Shown here piece after piece: positions 47,354 to 56,720 of a stretch of 64,000 nt of DNA. This DNA is from CAVPTL01 sp963794415 (GTDB taxonomy: Bacteria; Actinomycetota; Thermoleophilia; Gaiellales; JAICJC01), in NCBI GenBank assembly GCA_963794415.1, contig CAWCDI010000005.1, forward strand, positions 124,001 to 188,000, written 5' to 3'. The notes below the pieces were generated by a model, which worked only from the letters and a program-made list of their open reading frames with translations, was not told the DNA's origin and searched no databases. The first letter of the stretch is position 1. Every line of letters begins with the position of its first letter. The position numbers and the translations under genes are program-made.

Positions 47354-50028
47354 ATCGCCACTCTCAGGATCTCACTTCTCGGCTCCCCGGTCGTGGAATT
47401 CGACGGGCAGCCCCTTGCGGTGGATACCCGCAAGGCCACGGCCATCCTCGCCTATCTGGCCGTCTCGGGCAACGTGCAGAGCCGCGACATCATCGCCACG
47501 CTGCTCTGGCCGGAGTACGACGGCGAGCGGGCGCGGGCGGCGCTTCGGCGCACGCTCTCGACGCTTCGCACCTCGCTCGGCGGCGAGCGCCTGGTCACCG
47601 ACCGCGGCGCCGTCTCGCTGGATCTCTCCGACGCCTGGTTCGATCTGGCCGAGTTCCGGCGGGTGACGGCCGACCCCACCGCCACCCCGGCCGCGCTGGC
47701 CGATGCGGTGGATCTGCACCGCGGCGACCTGCTCGCGGGCTTCGCGGTGAGGGATAGCGCCGCGTTCGACGACTGGCAGCGGGCGGCCGCAGACACCGCG
47801 CGCCGCGAGCTCGCAACCGCGCTTGACCGGCTCATCGGCGAGCTCGCGGCGTCGGGCCGGCTGGACGAGGCGGTGGCACGGGCCGAGCAGCGCCTCGCGC
47901 TCGATCCGCTGCACGAGCCGGCCCACCGGCGGCTGATCGAGCTCTACGCGGCGTCCGGCCGCAGGGCCGACGCGCTGGCCCAGTACCGCGAGTGCGTGCG
48001 CGCCCTCGACCGCGAGCTCGGGGTGCGCCCGCTCAGCGAGACCACCGAGCTCTACAACGCCGTGAACGAGGGCCGCACGCCCCAGCGGCCGGCGGCCCCG
48101 GCACCGGCTCCTGCGACCGCGCAGCGGCTGGTGGGGCGAGACCACTCGTTCCGGCGGCTCTCGGGCGCCCACGCCGCGATGGCCGGCGACGGCGGCGTGG
48201 TCGTGATCGAGGGCGAGTCGGGAGTGGGCAAGACGCGCCTGGCGGAGGAGTTCCTCGCCGCGCGCGCGGGCACGCGCGCGCGGGTGATCTCGGCCCGCGC
48301 ACACCCCGGGGAGCGCGGGCTCGCCTACGGCGTGCTCGCCCAGCTGCTGGCCGGGGCCGCCGAGCTGGCCGGCGACGAGATGCCCGAGCACTGCCGCTCG
48401 GAGGCCGCACGGCTCCTGCCCGAGCTGGGCCAGCCGCCGCTCACGGGCCTCGCCGAGCCGGGGGCGCGGCAGCGGTTTCTGGATGCCGCGAGCCGGCTCC
48501 TCACCGTGGCGGTCGCCGGGCGGAGCGCGGGCATCGTCTTCGTGGACGACCTGCACGCGAGCGACCCGGCATCGATCGACGCGCTCACCTACATCGGCCG
48601 GCGGCTGAAGGGCCGGCCGATGCTGCTCCTGGCCGCGCTTCGCACCGACGAGCCCGACCCCGAGCACGCCTACCGGGGCTTCGCCGCGCTCGGCGAGCGA
48701 GTCACGCTGCAGCGGCTCACGGCGGACGACGTCGCGGAGCTGGCCCGCGAGGCGGGCCTCGACAACGCCGCCGGCGACCGCCTGTATGCCGAGAGCGAGG
48801 GCCTGCCGCTCTACCTCGCCGAGCTGCTGGCGGGCGACGCGGGGGCGGCCGAGGGGGCGAGCGAGGTGTTCGCGCGCGCGGCTCGACGCCGTCTCGGAGA
48901 CCGCGTCCCAGGTGCTCGCCGCGGCGGCGGTGATCGGCCGCACGTTCGACGTCGATACCGTGCGGCGGGCCAGCGGCCGGTCGGACGACGAGGTGGTGGG
49001 CGCGCTCGACGAGCTGGCGACGCGCGGGCTCATCGTCGAGCGCGACCCCGGGTACGACTTCGCGCACGAGCGCCTGCGAAGCCTGCAGGAGGAGCGGGCT
49101 GGGCTCGCGCGCCGGCGGCTCCTGCACGGCCGGGTGGCCGAGGCCCTCACCCACTCGCGCGGCGCGCCTGCGCTCATCGCGCGCCACCTGGAGCTCGCGG
49201 GCGACACCGAGGCTGCCGCCGAGGCCTACGTGGAGGCCGGCGACCGGGCCCGCCGGCTCGCCGCCACGGCCGAGGCGCTTGAGCACTACGGCACCGCGAT
49301 GGCGCTCGGATCGCCCCAGCCGGGCCGGCTGCACGAGCTGCTGGGCGACGTCCACACGCTGCGCGGCGAGTACCGCGCGGCGATCGCGTCCTACGAGGCC
49401 GCGGCTGCGCTCGCCGGCCCCGGCGGCCTGGCGGGCATCGAGCACAAGCTGGGCTCGGTGCACGAGCGCCGCGGGGACTGGGAGCTGGCCGAGCTGCACT
49501 ACCTGGAGGCGCTGCGGCTGGGTGGCGAGGCGGCGCGGATCCAGGCCGATCGCAGCCTGGTGGCGCGCCGCCGCGGCGACGACGCCGAGGCCCAGCGGCT
49601 GGGCGAGGAGGCGCTGCAGCTGGCCGAGGACGCGCAGGACGCGACGGCCACCGCCCAGGCGCACAACATCCTGGGCCTGCTCGGATCGGGGCGCCGGCAC
49701 CTGGAGCTGAGCGTGGAGCTCTCGGCCGGCCTGAGCGATCCCGACATCCACATCGCTGCGCTCAACAACCTCGCGCTCGACTGCGCCGCGGCGGGCGACA
49801 CCGGCCGGGCGGGCGCCCTCATCGCCGAGGCGCTCGGCGCGGTGCGCGGAGCTGGGCGACCGCCACCGCGAGGCCGCGCTTCGCAATAACCTCGCCGACA
49901 TGCTGCACCAGGCGGGCGACGAGGATCAGGCGATGGAGGAGCTCAAGCGCGCCGTTTCGATCTTCGCCGAGATCGGCGAGGACGAGGGCGGGCTGCAGCC
50001 CGGGGTGTGGCGGCTGGTCGAGTGGTGA
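47354..50028 (+). CDS. SARP-type transcriptional activator with AAA ATPase and TPR region (frameshifts)
   Basis: A large regulator of about 890 residues. The N-terminal winged helix (ISLLGSPVVEFDGQPLAVDT, TILAYLAVSG-like AILAYLAVSG) and BTAD domain (HEPAHRRLIELYAASGRRAD) are followed by an AAA_16 domain with Walker A VIEGESGVGKTRLAEEF and Walker B GIVFVDDLHASDPASID, then TPR-like repeats. Frames change near 48885 and 49848. No canonical start is in frame before the first motif: the expected first codon reads ATC (47354), so a base error or a rare start is likely. It is divergent from the sensor gene. Confidence 0.85.
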
Positions 50029-51846
50029 GGGCGGCCGAGCGCCTGCGCGACGAGGTGCTGGTGGGCGACGGCGGGCTGGGCTCGCTGCTCTCGGTCGAGC
50101 TGCCCGATCTGCGGTGCCCCGAGGAGGCGAACCTCGCAGCGCCCGAGGTCGTGCTGGCGGCGCACGTCGGCTTCATCCGCGCGGGCGCCGACGTGATCCA
50201 GACCAACACGTACGGCGCGAACGCCGTGAAGCTGGGCGCCCACCGGCTCGAGCGGCAGGTGGACGAGATCAACCAGGCCGGCGCGAAGATCGCCCGGGAT
50301 GCCCGTGAGGTCTCCGGCCGCGACGTGCTGATTGCGGGCTCGATCGGGCCGCTGGGCACGTCGGCCGAGCTGCTGGGCGGCACCACCTCGAGCGGCGCGG
50401 CGCTCTACGGGCACCAGGCGGCGATCCTGCAGGGCCGCGGCGCCGACCTGATCGTGCTCGAGACGTTCACGTCGCTGGAGGAGCTGGTCGTCGCCGTCGA
50501 GGCGGTGAGGGCGCAGACCGATCTGCCGGTGATCGCCCAGATCACGGTGCAGGAGGACGGCGCCACGGTGACCGGCGCGGGCGGCTTCGAGGTGGCTGCC
50601 GTGCTGGCCGGGCTCGGGGTGGCGGCGGCGGGCATCAACTGCAGCCTCGGGCCGCAGTCGGCGCTTGCGGGCCTCCGCGAGATGCGCCGGGCGGGGCCGC
50701 TGCCGCTCACCGTCCAGCCGAACGCCGGGCTGCCGATGTATAGCGGCGGCCGGGTGCTCTACCCTGACTCGTCGGATGCCTACGCGACCGAGTTCGCTGC
50801 GCAGGCGGTGGCGCTTGGCGCGTGCCTGATCGGCGGCTGCTGCGGCACCCAGCCGCATCACATCGCGGCGATCCGGCGGGCGGTGGACGAGCATCGCCCG
50901 GCCCGGTACACGTTCGCGCCGCGGGAGGTGCCGGCGCCACCGCCGGTGGCGGAGCCTGCGGCCGAGAGCCTCCTCGCGCAGAGGCTTGCGGCGGGGGAGT
51001 GGGTGGTCTCGGTTGAGCTCGATCCGCCCAAGGGCGCGAGCCTCGAGCGGCTGCTCACCACGGCACGCGAGATTCAGGCGGCCGGGGGTGGAGTTCTTCG
51101 ACATCAACGACAACCCGATGGCGCGCGCCCGGATGAGCTCGCTGATGACCTCGGCGCTCGTCCAGCAGCACCTCGGCGCCGAGACCATTCCGCACCTGAC
51201 GCCGCGCGATACGACTGCCCGAGGGCTCGAGTCACAGCTTCTGGGGGCGCAGGCGAGCGGCATCCGAAACGTGCTGGCGGTGACGGGCGACTACCCGCCG
51301 CCGGGTGATAGCGGCGGCTCGGATGCCGCCTACCAGGTCGATTCCATCGGCCTGGTCGAGATCATCGCGGCGCTCAATGCGGGTACCGACCGGGCGGGGA
51401 AGACGCTTGATGCGCCGACGGCGTTCTTCCCCGGGGTGGCCGTGAACCCGACGGCGGAGGACATGCCGGTCGAGCTCGAGCGGTTTGCCCGCAAGGTCGC
51501 GGCGGGCGCGCGGTTTGCGATGACGCAGGTGCTGTTCGACCTCGATCCGCTGCGGCGTCTGCTCGATCACCTCGGCGGCAGCTCCCCGGTGCCGGTGCTG
51601 GTGGGCCTCTGGCCCGTGACGAGCCACGCGCTGGCGCTACGGCTGCATAACGAGGTGCCGGGGATCACGCTGCCCGACGCGGTGCTCGACCGGTTCGCCC
51701 GCGCCGACGCGCAGGCCGCGCGCGAGGGAGTCGCCATCGCACGCGAGCTGCTGGCAGAGGCCCGCGAGCTCGCCGCCGGCGTCTACCTGGTGGCCCCGTT
51801 TGGCCAGCCCGAGCGCGTGCTGGACGTCCTCGCCGACGGGGAGTAA
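50025..51846 (+). CDS. Homocysteine S-methyltransferase/methylenetetrahydrofolate reductase fusion (one frameshift)
   Basis: Bifunctional protein like Bacillus YitJ. Residues ~1-290 are a Pcv/homocysteine methyltransferase barrel with GDGGLGSLLSVELPD, DVIQTNTYGANAVKLG, GINCSLGP and the zinc site LIGGCCGTQPHHI. The second half is an MTHFR barrel: VSVELDPPKGASLERLLTTA, VEFFDINDNPMARARMSSLM, HLTPRDTTARGLESQLLGAQ, NVLAVTGDYPP and GARFAMTQVLFDLDPL. One extra G in a GGGGG run near 51088 breaks the frame. GTG 50025 overlaps the SARP stop (GTGA). Together it would make the methyl donor and methionine. Confidence 0.9.
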
Positions 51847-51862
51847 CGGTGCGGAGGATGAT

Positions 51863-52363
51863 TCACGGGCCGGCGCGCGCGATCCAGCGACGCTCCGTGC
51901 GCCACCGCTGGATGGTGCGGGCGCTGGGGGCTTCGGTGGGCTCGTATCGGATTCCATGGATCTGCTCGATCACCGTCTGCCCAGGTACCCCCGCGGCGAA
52001 GAGACGCTCGGCGTGGATGCGAAGCTTCGGCCACGCGTACGACCCGGGGCGCGCTCTGGACGGCTTGGGCTGGCGCACGGCGAGGTAGGTGTGGAGCGCC
52101 TTGCGACGGCTGTTGGTGAGACACCCATGTGCCTGCCAGAGGCGCAACATCGTGTTCACGAAATCCCTCCCGCCGCGCTTCGTCAGGAAGTCCACGCTCG
52201 AGTGGTCGCCGCAGAGCCACACGGACACGCCGTACCCGACGGTGACCTCAGTCGTTTTCCCCCGGGTGCGATCCGCGCAGATCGCGCAAACCGGCTGCTT
52301 GACGGACATTCCACGGGCCTTGTAAAGCGTGTAGGCAGGCATGCCGAGCAGTCTTGCCGACAT
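51863..52363 (-). CDS. Orphan zinc-ribbon plus HTH protein next to repeat arrays
   Basis: A ~166-residue protein of no family I can name. Near the N-terminus is a zinc-binding pattern (CAICADRTRGK, then VSVWLCGDHSS: CxxC and CxxH), a central helical block (RDFVNTMLRLWQAHGCLTNS, RRKALHTYL) and a C-terminal HTH-like segment (RLFAAGVPGQTVIEQIHGIR, then SARTIQRWRTERRW). It looks like a DNA- or RNA-binding protein. Three in-frame ATGs are possible: 52363, 52342 and 52309. The frame stays open upstream through the repeat array, but that part is repeat translation. It stands alone, with a G-rich tract and the 33-bp repeat array upstream. Confidence 0.65.
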   Translation of the reverse strand: MSARLLGMPAYTLYKARGMSVKQPVCAICADRTRGKTTEVTVGYGVSVWLCGDHSSVDFLTKRGGRDFVNTMLRLWQAHGCLTNSRRKALHTYLAVRQPKPSRARPGSYAWPKLRIHAERLFAAGVPGQTVIEQIHGIRYEPTEAPSARTIQRWRTERRWIARAGP

Positions 52364-52405
52364 CCTGTGCCGCGTGGGTAACGACGTGTCGAGAGTCCGT
52401 GGAGA

Positions 52406-52492
52406 ACGTGGGGCGGCGGGTGCGGCTGGGATGGCGGGTCGGTCGGGGGGGACGGGGATGGCGGGTGGGGCCGGGGATGGCGGGTGGGGCCG
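52406..52492 (+). repeat. G-rich tract with short direct repeats
   Basis: Plus-strand G runs, including two copies of GGGGATGGCGGGTGGGGCC (52453-52471 and 52472-52490 region), give many GGG/GGGG blocks able to form G-quadruplexes. It lies between the zinc-ribbon/HTH gene and the 33-bp repeat array. No gene is seen here. Confidence 0.6.
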
Positions 52493-52507
52493 AGGACGCT
52501 CACATGA

Positions 52508-53178
52508 CCAAATGACATCCGTTCGCTGCGCCAAGTGGCGCGAACGACGGATCAACGCCCGGCCCTGTCCTGCGACGTCGGCGAGGTCGGCGGCGCCTGC
52601 AAATCCCAAATGGCATCGACGGGCGACGCCAAGTGGCGTGCACCGATGCCGGCAGCTGACCGAGCCGGCGATCCCAAATGGCATCGACGCGCCGCGCCGA
52701 GTGGCGCATTCCCGCAGCAAGCGGCTGACGGAGCCCGGCACCGAGCGAAACGCCGAAGAGCTCCAAATGGCATCGACGCGCAGCGCCAAGTGGCGTTCAC
52801 CGATGCGGGCAGCCAACGAGGACGCGATCCCAAATGGCACGCACGAGCCGCGCCAAATGGCGCCCTCTCGCAGCCAGCCGCTCTGACGGAGCCCGCACCG
52901 AGCGAAACGCCGAGGAACTCCAAATGGCATCGACGGGCAACGCCAAGTGGCGTCCATCGATCCAGGCAGCCGACCGAGCCGGCAACCCCAAATGGCATCG
53001 ACGGGCGACGCCAAGTGGCGCTCACCAACGCCCGCCGCCAACCGAGACCCGAACCCCAACTGGCATCGACACGCGACGCCAAGTGGCGCATTCCCGAAGT
53101 AGCGCCTCCGAACGTAGGGGCCGCCACGCGAAACGCCGACAAATCCCAAATGACATCGACGCGCGGCGCCAACTGGCA
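52508..53178. repeat. Array of nine 33-bp hairpin-forming repeats with two alternating spacer classes
   Basis: Units start at 52508, 52606, 52674, 52763, 52830, 52920, 52988, 53056 and 53146. Each begins CCAAATGGCATCGACG and ends CGCCAAGTGGCG (small variants). Spacers are either ~35 bp (class A, with variants of GGCAGC...ACCGAG) or ~56 bp (class B, ending in GCGAAACGCCGA plus 7-8 bp); the first is 65 bp. Order after unit 2: A B A B A A B. Unlike CRISPR spacers, spacers of one class resemble each other. Steps between units (68, 89, 67, 90, 68, 68, 90) are not multiples of three, so it is not one coding repeat. All frames are open because the DNA lacks stops. Confidence 0.9.
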
Positions 53179-53308
53179 CGTCCCCATCCCCTGAGGTGCG
53201 GAAGCCTCGTCCCGTCGCCTACCCCGCCGTCCCAGCCCTTCACCGTGAGCCCAGCCCACCGCCCCGACTCAGCCCCTCGCCGCGACCCGCCGAACTCCGG
53301 CAGGCGTC

Positions 53309-53690
53309 ACTGAAGCAGCACAACCGCGCCCCGGCCGGACGAAACCCCACCCGCCCGACGCTCGTCGTTGCCGGGTTTCAACAGCACATCCAACAACGAG
53401 GGCCCCGACGCCACCACGAACGCCGCGACCGGATCATCCGGTAGACATACCGCCGGATCTGCGCAACTGGCAGCACAACCCGCGCCCCGGCCGGGCGACA
53501 CCCCACCCGCCCGGCGCTCGTCGTTGCCGGGTTTCAACAGCACATCCAACAGCGCGGCCTCACACGCCACCACCAACGCTGAGGCCGGATCAGCTACCAG
53601 ACATCGCAGGCGAACCTGAAGCAGCATCAACCCACCCCGGCCCGACGACACCCCACCGGCCCGTGGGGCCGTCGTTGCCGGGGTTCTACC
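53309..53690. repeat. Tandem array of about 154-bp units (two full, one partial)
   Basis: The core CGTCGTTGCCGGGTTTCAAC followed by AGCACATCCAACA occurs near 53363 and 53519, and a diverged copy (GTCGTTGCCGGGGTTCTAC) at 53671. Flanking sequence is also repeated (AGCAGCACAACC...GCCCCGGCC upstream, CGCCACCA.GAACGC downstream). The steps are 156 and 151 bp. The region 53179-53718 holds no convincing gene; minus-strand frames merely translate the repeat. Confidence 0.8.
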
Positions 53691-53718
53691 TCACGTCCAC
53701 TGCGAGCTCACGCGCCCC

Positions 53719-55041
53719 TCAGAGCGGGTGGTTCGACTGGAACAGGTTGTCGGGGTCGACCTCGGCCTTGATCTGCTGCAGCCTGCCGAGCGACGTGCCG
53801 TAGAGCGCCTCGGCCGGCGTCTGCGTCTCGCGGAATCCCAGCATCTGCCGCGGCCCGCTCCATGGCTCGAGCCCGCCCATCGTCACCTCGAGGCTCTTCT
53901 CCACGGCCGGGGCCAGCGGAGGCGGGGCCATGCCCACCGCGAACGACACGAACTCGCCCTGGATCGCCGCCACAGCGCCGCACTCGATCGTGCTCGCGAC
54001 CAAACGCGCCACCGGCGTGCCGCACCTCGATCGAGAGCAGCGCCGTGCCAGATCCGGCGCCGGCAGTGGTCACGATCACGTCGATGGCCTCCGGCGTGAG
54101 ATCGGTCAGCACCAGCCCCTGACCGAGGCCCGGCACGGGCTGCGGCGGATCCATGTGCAGATGCTCGAGCGCCGGCACGGGGATCACCGCAAACGTGTCC
54201 ATCTCGGGCCCGAGCGCGCGCAGCGGCGCGATGAGCTCGGTGCCCTCAGCCTCCGACAGCAGGCACGTCGCCTCGATCCCCACGAACTCACGGCCGCGGA
54301 ACGGCTCGGGGATGTCGGGGATCGGCGGCAGGTGCAGGATGCGCCCGACCGAGGTGACCTCGTCCGGCACAGTGCCAACCCACTCGCGCCACGCGGTGAG
54401 CACCTCGCGGTCGCGCTCGATCGGCCAGAGCAGCATCCCCGCGAACACCTCGGCCACCGGGAAGAGGTCGAGCTCGATGGCGGTGATCACGCCGAACGAT
54501 CCCCGCCGCCGCGCACCGCCCAGAACAGGTCGGGATTGTGCTCGGCATCGGTGCGCACCAGCTCGCCGTCGGCGGTCACGACCTCGATCGCATGCACGTT
54601 GTTGCAGGCCAGGCCGTACTTCCGCCCGAGCCAGCTGAAGCCGCCGCCGACCGTGTACCCGGCGACGCCGACGTCGGCCGCCGAGCCCATCAGGCCGGCC
54701 AGCCCATGGGCGGCAGCGGCGCCGTTCACGTCGCCCCACTGCGCGCCGCCCTCGACCCGCGCGATCCGCGCGCCGGGGTCGATCTCGACGCCGCGCATGT
54801 TCTGCATCTTCACCAGCAGCGTGCCCTCGCCGGCGGCGAGCGCGTTGGCGCCGTGGCCCGTCGACTGCGCCGCGACGCGCAGGCCGTGCTCGCGGGCGTA
54901 GTTGACGGCCGCGATCACGTCGTCGGCGGTCTCGGGCAGCGCGATTGCGGTGGGGTGCTGGTAGGCGGCCAGATTCCATGCGGGGCGGATGGTCTCCCAC
55001 TCGGCATGGTCGGGTCCAAGAACTCGATCAAGGGTACTCAT
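53719..55041 (-). CDS. FAD-linked oxidase, berberine-bridge-enzyme type (two frameshifts)
   Basis: A ~440-residue FAD_binding_4/BBE oxidase. It has PTAIALPETADDVIAAVNYA, VAAQSTGHGANALAAGEGTL (the His of TGHG is where FAD is often covalently attached), GYTVGGGFSWLGRKYGLACN and DLFWAVRGGGD, and ends with a BBE segment YGTSLGRLQQIKAEVDPDNL then FQSNHPL. Frames change near 54497 (GGGGAT run) and 54010. ATG 55041 is used. The substrate is unknown; such enzymes oxidise sugars, alkaloids or antibiotics. It stands alone between the tandem repeats and a propeller gene. Confidence 0.85.
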
Positions 55042-55113
55042 TGGAGCGATCTCCTCGGCAGGGGAATTGCTGGAGCGCAGATTCCTGCGCGATCCTACCA
55101 AACAGTTTCCGCG

Positions 55114-56242
55114 CTACGAGAACCGCGCGAAGTGCGCCTGCTTCACGTTTCCGGGCTGCCATTCGGTGAAATCGCCGCCCACGTAGAGCACGAGATTGTT
55201 CCAGGCAAACGCCGAGAACACGCCCAGCGAGCTGTCAGCCGAGGGCGCCCACGAGAGGTCGACCTTGCCCGTCTTCTTGTCGATCGCGCCCAGGTGCCGC
55301 CGCGTCTGCGCGCCCATCTTGTTGAAGTGGCCACCGGCGATCAGATCGTTGTTCATCTGGGTGAGGCCCTCGACGTTGCCGTCGGTGGTGTTCGTCCAGA
55401 GGAGCTTGCCGGAGACGAGCGAGTAGGCGCGCACGTGGCCGCCGCCGCCCGAATCGGCCGCGAACAGCCGCTCGGTGCTCACGCTGAGCACGTTCACCAT
55501 GCCGCCGGGATGCGAGGCGGCGGGCCACGGCTCGAGGCCGCCCAGGTTGGTGCCCACGGGAGTGAGATGCGCCTGGGCGCTCCCGTTCACCGTGGTGAAA
55601 TCGCCGCCGATGAAGATCCGCGTGCCGGCGGGCGACACGATGATCGCGCGCACCGCGCCGTTCGTCCGCGGCGCCCAGCCCTGCAGCCCGCCGCCGCTCA
55701 CCGCGATCGCCGCTGCGTGCGCCCGGGCCTTGCCCTCGGCCTTGGTGAAGTCGCCGCCCACGTAGAGCTTGCTGTTGAAGGCGATCATCGAGCGGACAGT
55801 GTCGTTCACCGAGCCCGGCCACTTCAGGCGGAGCGCCGGAGCCGCCCGGCGGGAGCTCCGCCACATGGCCGCGGGAGGTGCCGCCGACGTGCGTGAAGTC
55901 GCCGCCCGCGAAGATGATGCTGCCGTTTGCCGTAGCGGCCAGGGCGCGGACGTTGCCGTCGGCTCCGGGGTTCCACGGGAGCACCGCGCCGGTGGTCGCG
56001 CTGAAGGCCGCGAGATGGTTTCGCGCGGTCACCGAGCCGCCGGAGTGGCTCATCACCGCGGTGAACTCACCGCCGATGTAGACGGTGTTTCCGACCCGCA
56101 GGATCGCAAGCACGCGGCCGTTGGCCTGCCACGTCGCATCGGGTGTCTGCTTGATGGGCAGAGCGCCAGCCGTGCCCGCCAGGACGGCGAACAGGGCGGC
56201 GGCGGACATGGACAGGATCAGCGCGCGGATGCGGTGGGTCAA
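55114..56242 (-). CDS. Secreted beta-propeller protein, shorter relative of the 22-kb protein (one frameshift)
   Basis: About 376 residues. A signal peptide (ALILSMSAAALFAVLAGTAG) is followed by propeller blades with VYIGGEFTAVM, IIFAGGDFTHVGGTSRG, LYVGGDFTKAEGKA, IFIGGDFTTVNGSAQ and LYVGGDFTEWQPG, the same DUF5122-like blade as in the protein at 22296-24107, but without C-terminal Ig/CBM domains. The frame changes near 55850. TTG 56242 is chosen because GGAG precedes it by 7 bp; TTG 56284 is possible. Likely surface or extracellular; ligand unknown. Confidence 0.78.
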
Positions 56243-56337
56243 GGGGGCCTCCAGCTCGAAGTTCCACGATAACTCGTAAAACAAACGGCCCAGACTATCA
56301 GCCGCCCTGGATCCGACCCACCGCTACGCCCCCGGCG

Positions 56338-56670
56338 TTACACCGCCTCGGGCTCGGCCGGCTCGCTCTTGTAGGCCACTCGCACCGGCGCGGTCTCGAA
56401 CACCGCAGCCGCTGCCCGCACGCAGGTTCCCACCTCGGAAAACAGATCCTCGATGGTGATTCCGAAGGCCGTGGCGAGATTCCAGGCCGTGCGTGAGCGC
56501 GGCTCGGATCGCCCGTGCAGAATGTTCCAAAGTCCTTGCGTCGAGAGGTCGAGGTACTCCGCAAGTTCAACCTGGTGCAAGTCGTGCATACCCAGGAGGT
56601 GCCTCACATTTGAACCGACACGACCGCGCTCGACAGGGGCCGATTGCCGGTTGGGAGTTGACAGATCCAT
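56338..56670 (-). CDS. XRE-family HTH regulator
   Basis: A 110-residue protein with a single Cro/C1-type HTH in the middle (SNVRHLLGMHDLHQVELAEY, then LDLSTQGLWNILHGRSEPRS and WNLATAFGITIEDLF). The C-terminal ~25 residues (FETAPVRVAYKSEPAEPEAV) have no recognised fold. ATG 56670 is divergent from the sulfate-transport operon with 50 bp between starts, so it is a good candidate for its regulator, responding to sulfur supply. Confidence 0.82.
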   Translation of the reverse strand: MDLSTPNRQSAPVERGRVGSNVRHLLGMHDLHQVELAEYLDLSTQGLWNILHGRSEPRSRTAWNLATAFGITIEDLFSEVGTCVRAAAAVFETAPVRVAYKSEPAEPEAV

Positions 56671-56686
56671 GCAACCATCCTACCGT
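56658..56686 (+). promoter_or_regulatory. Promoter of the sulfate-transport operon
   Basis: TTGACA (56658-56663), 17-bp spacer, TACCGT (56681-56686). It overlaps the start of the divergent XRE gene. The inverted repeat CCTACC (56679-56684) / GGTAGG (56707-56712) flanks the expected transcription start and may be an operator. GGAGGG precedes the TTG start at 56721. Confidence 0.7.
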
Positions 56687-56720
56687 AAAGTCAAGTTCAT
56701 CGATAGGGTAGGAGGGTAAC

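Noticed and set aside
52508..53178. CRISPR array
   Set aside because: Repeats and spacing look CRISPR-like at first, but spacers fall into two classes of similar sequence and two fixed lengths, units are imperfect, and no cas genes are present.
52364..53179. Long open frames through the hairpin array on both strands, including a 438-residue minus frame continuing into the zinc-ribbon/HTH gene
   Set aside because: All frames are open because the repeat lacks stops; unit steps are not multiples of three, so the same unit is read in different frames. The real gene begins near 52363 or later.
53307..53651. 114-residue protein with a duplicated LLDVLLKPGNDERRAGGVS segment
   Set aside because: It is just the translation of the ~154-bp tandem repeat, has no ribosome site and no family resemblance.
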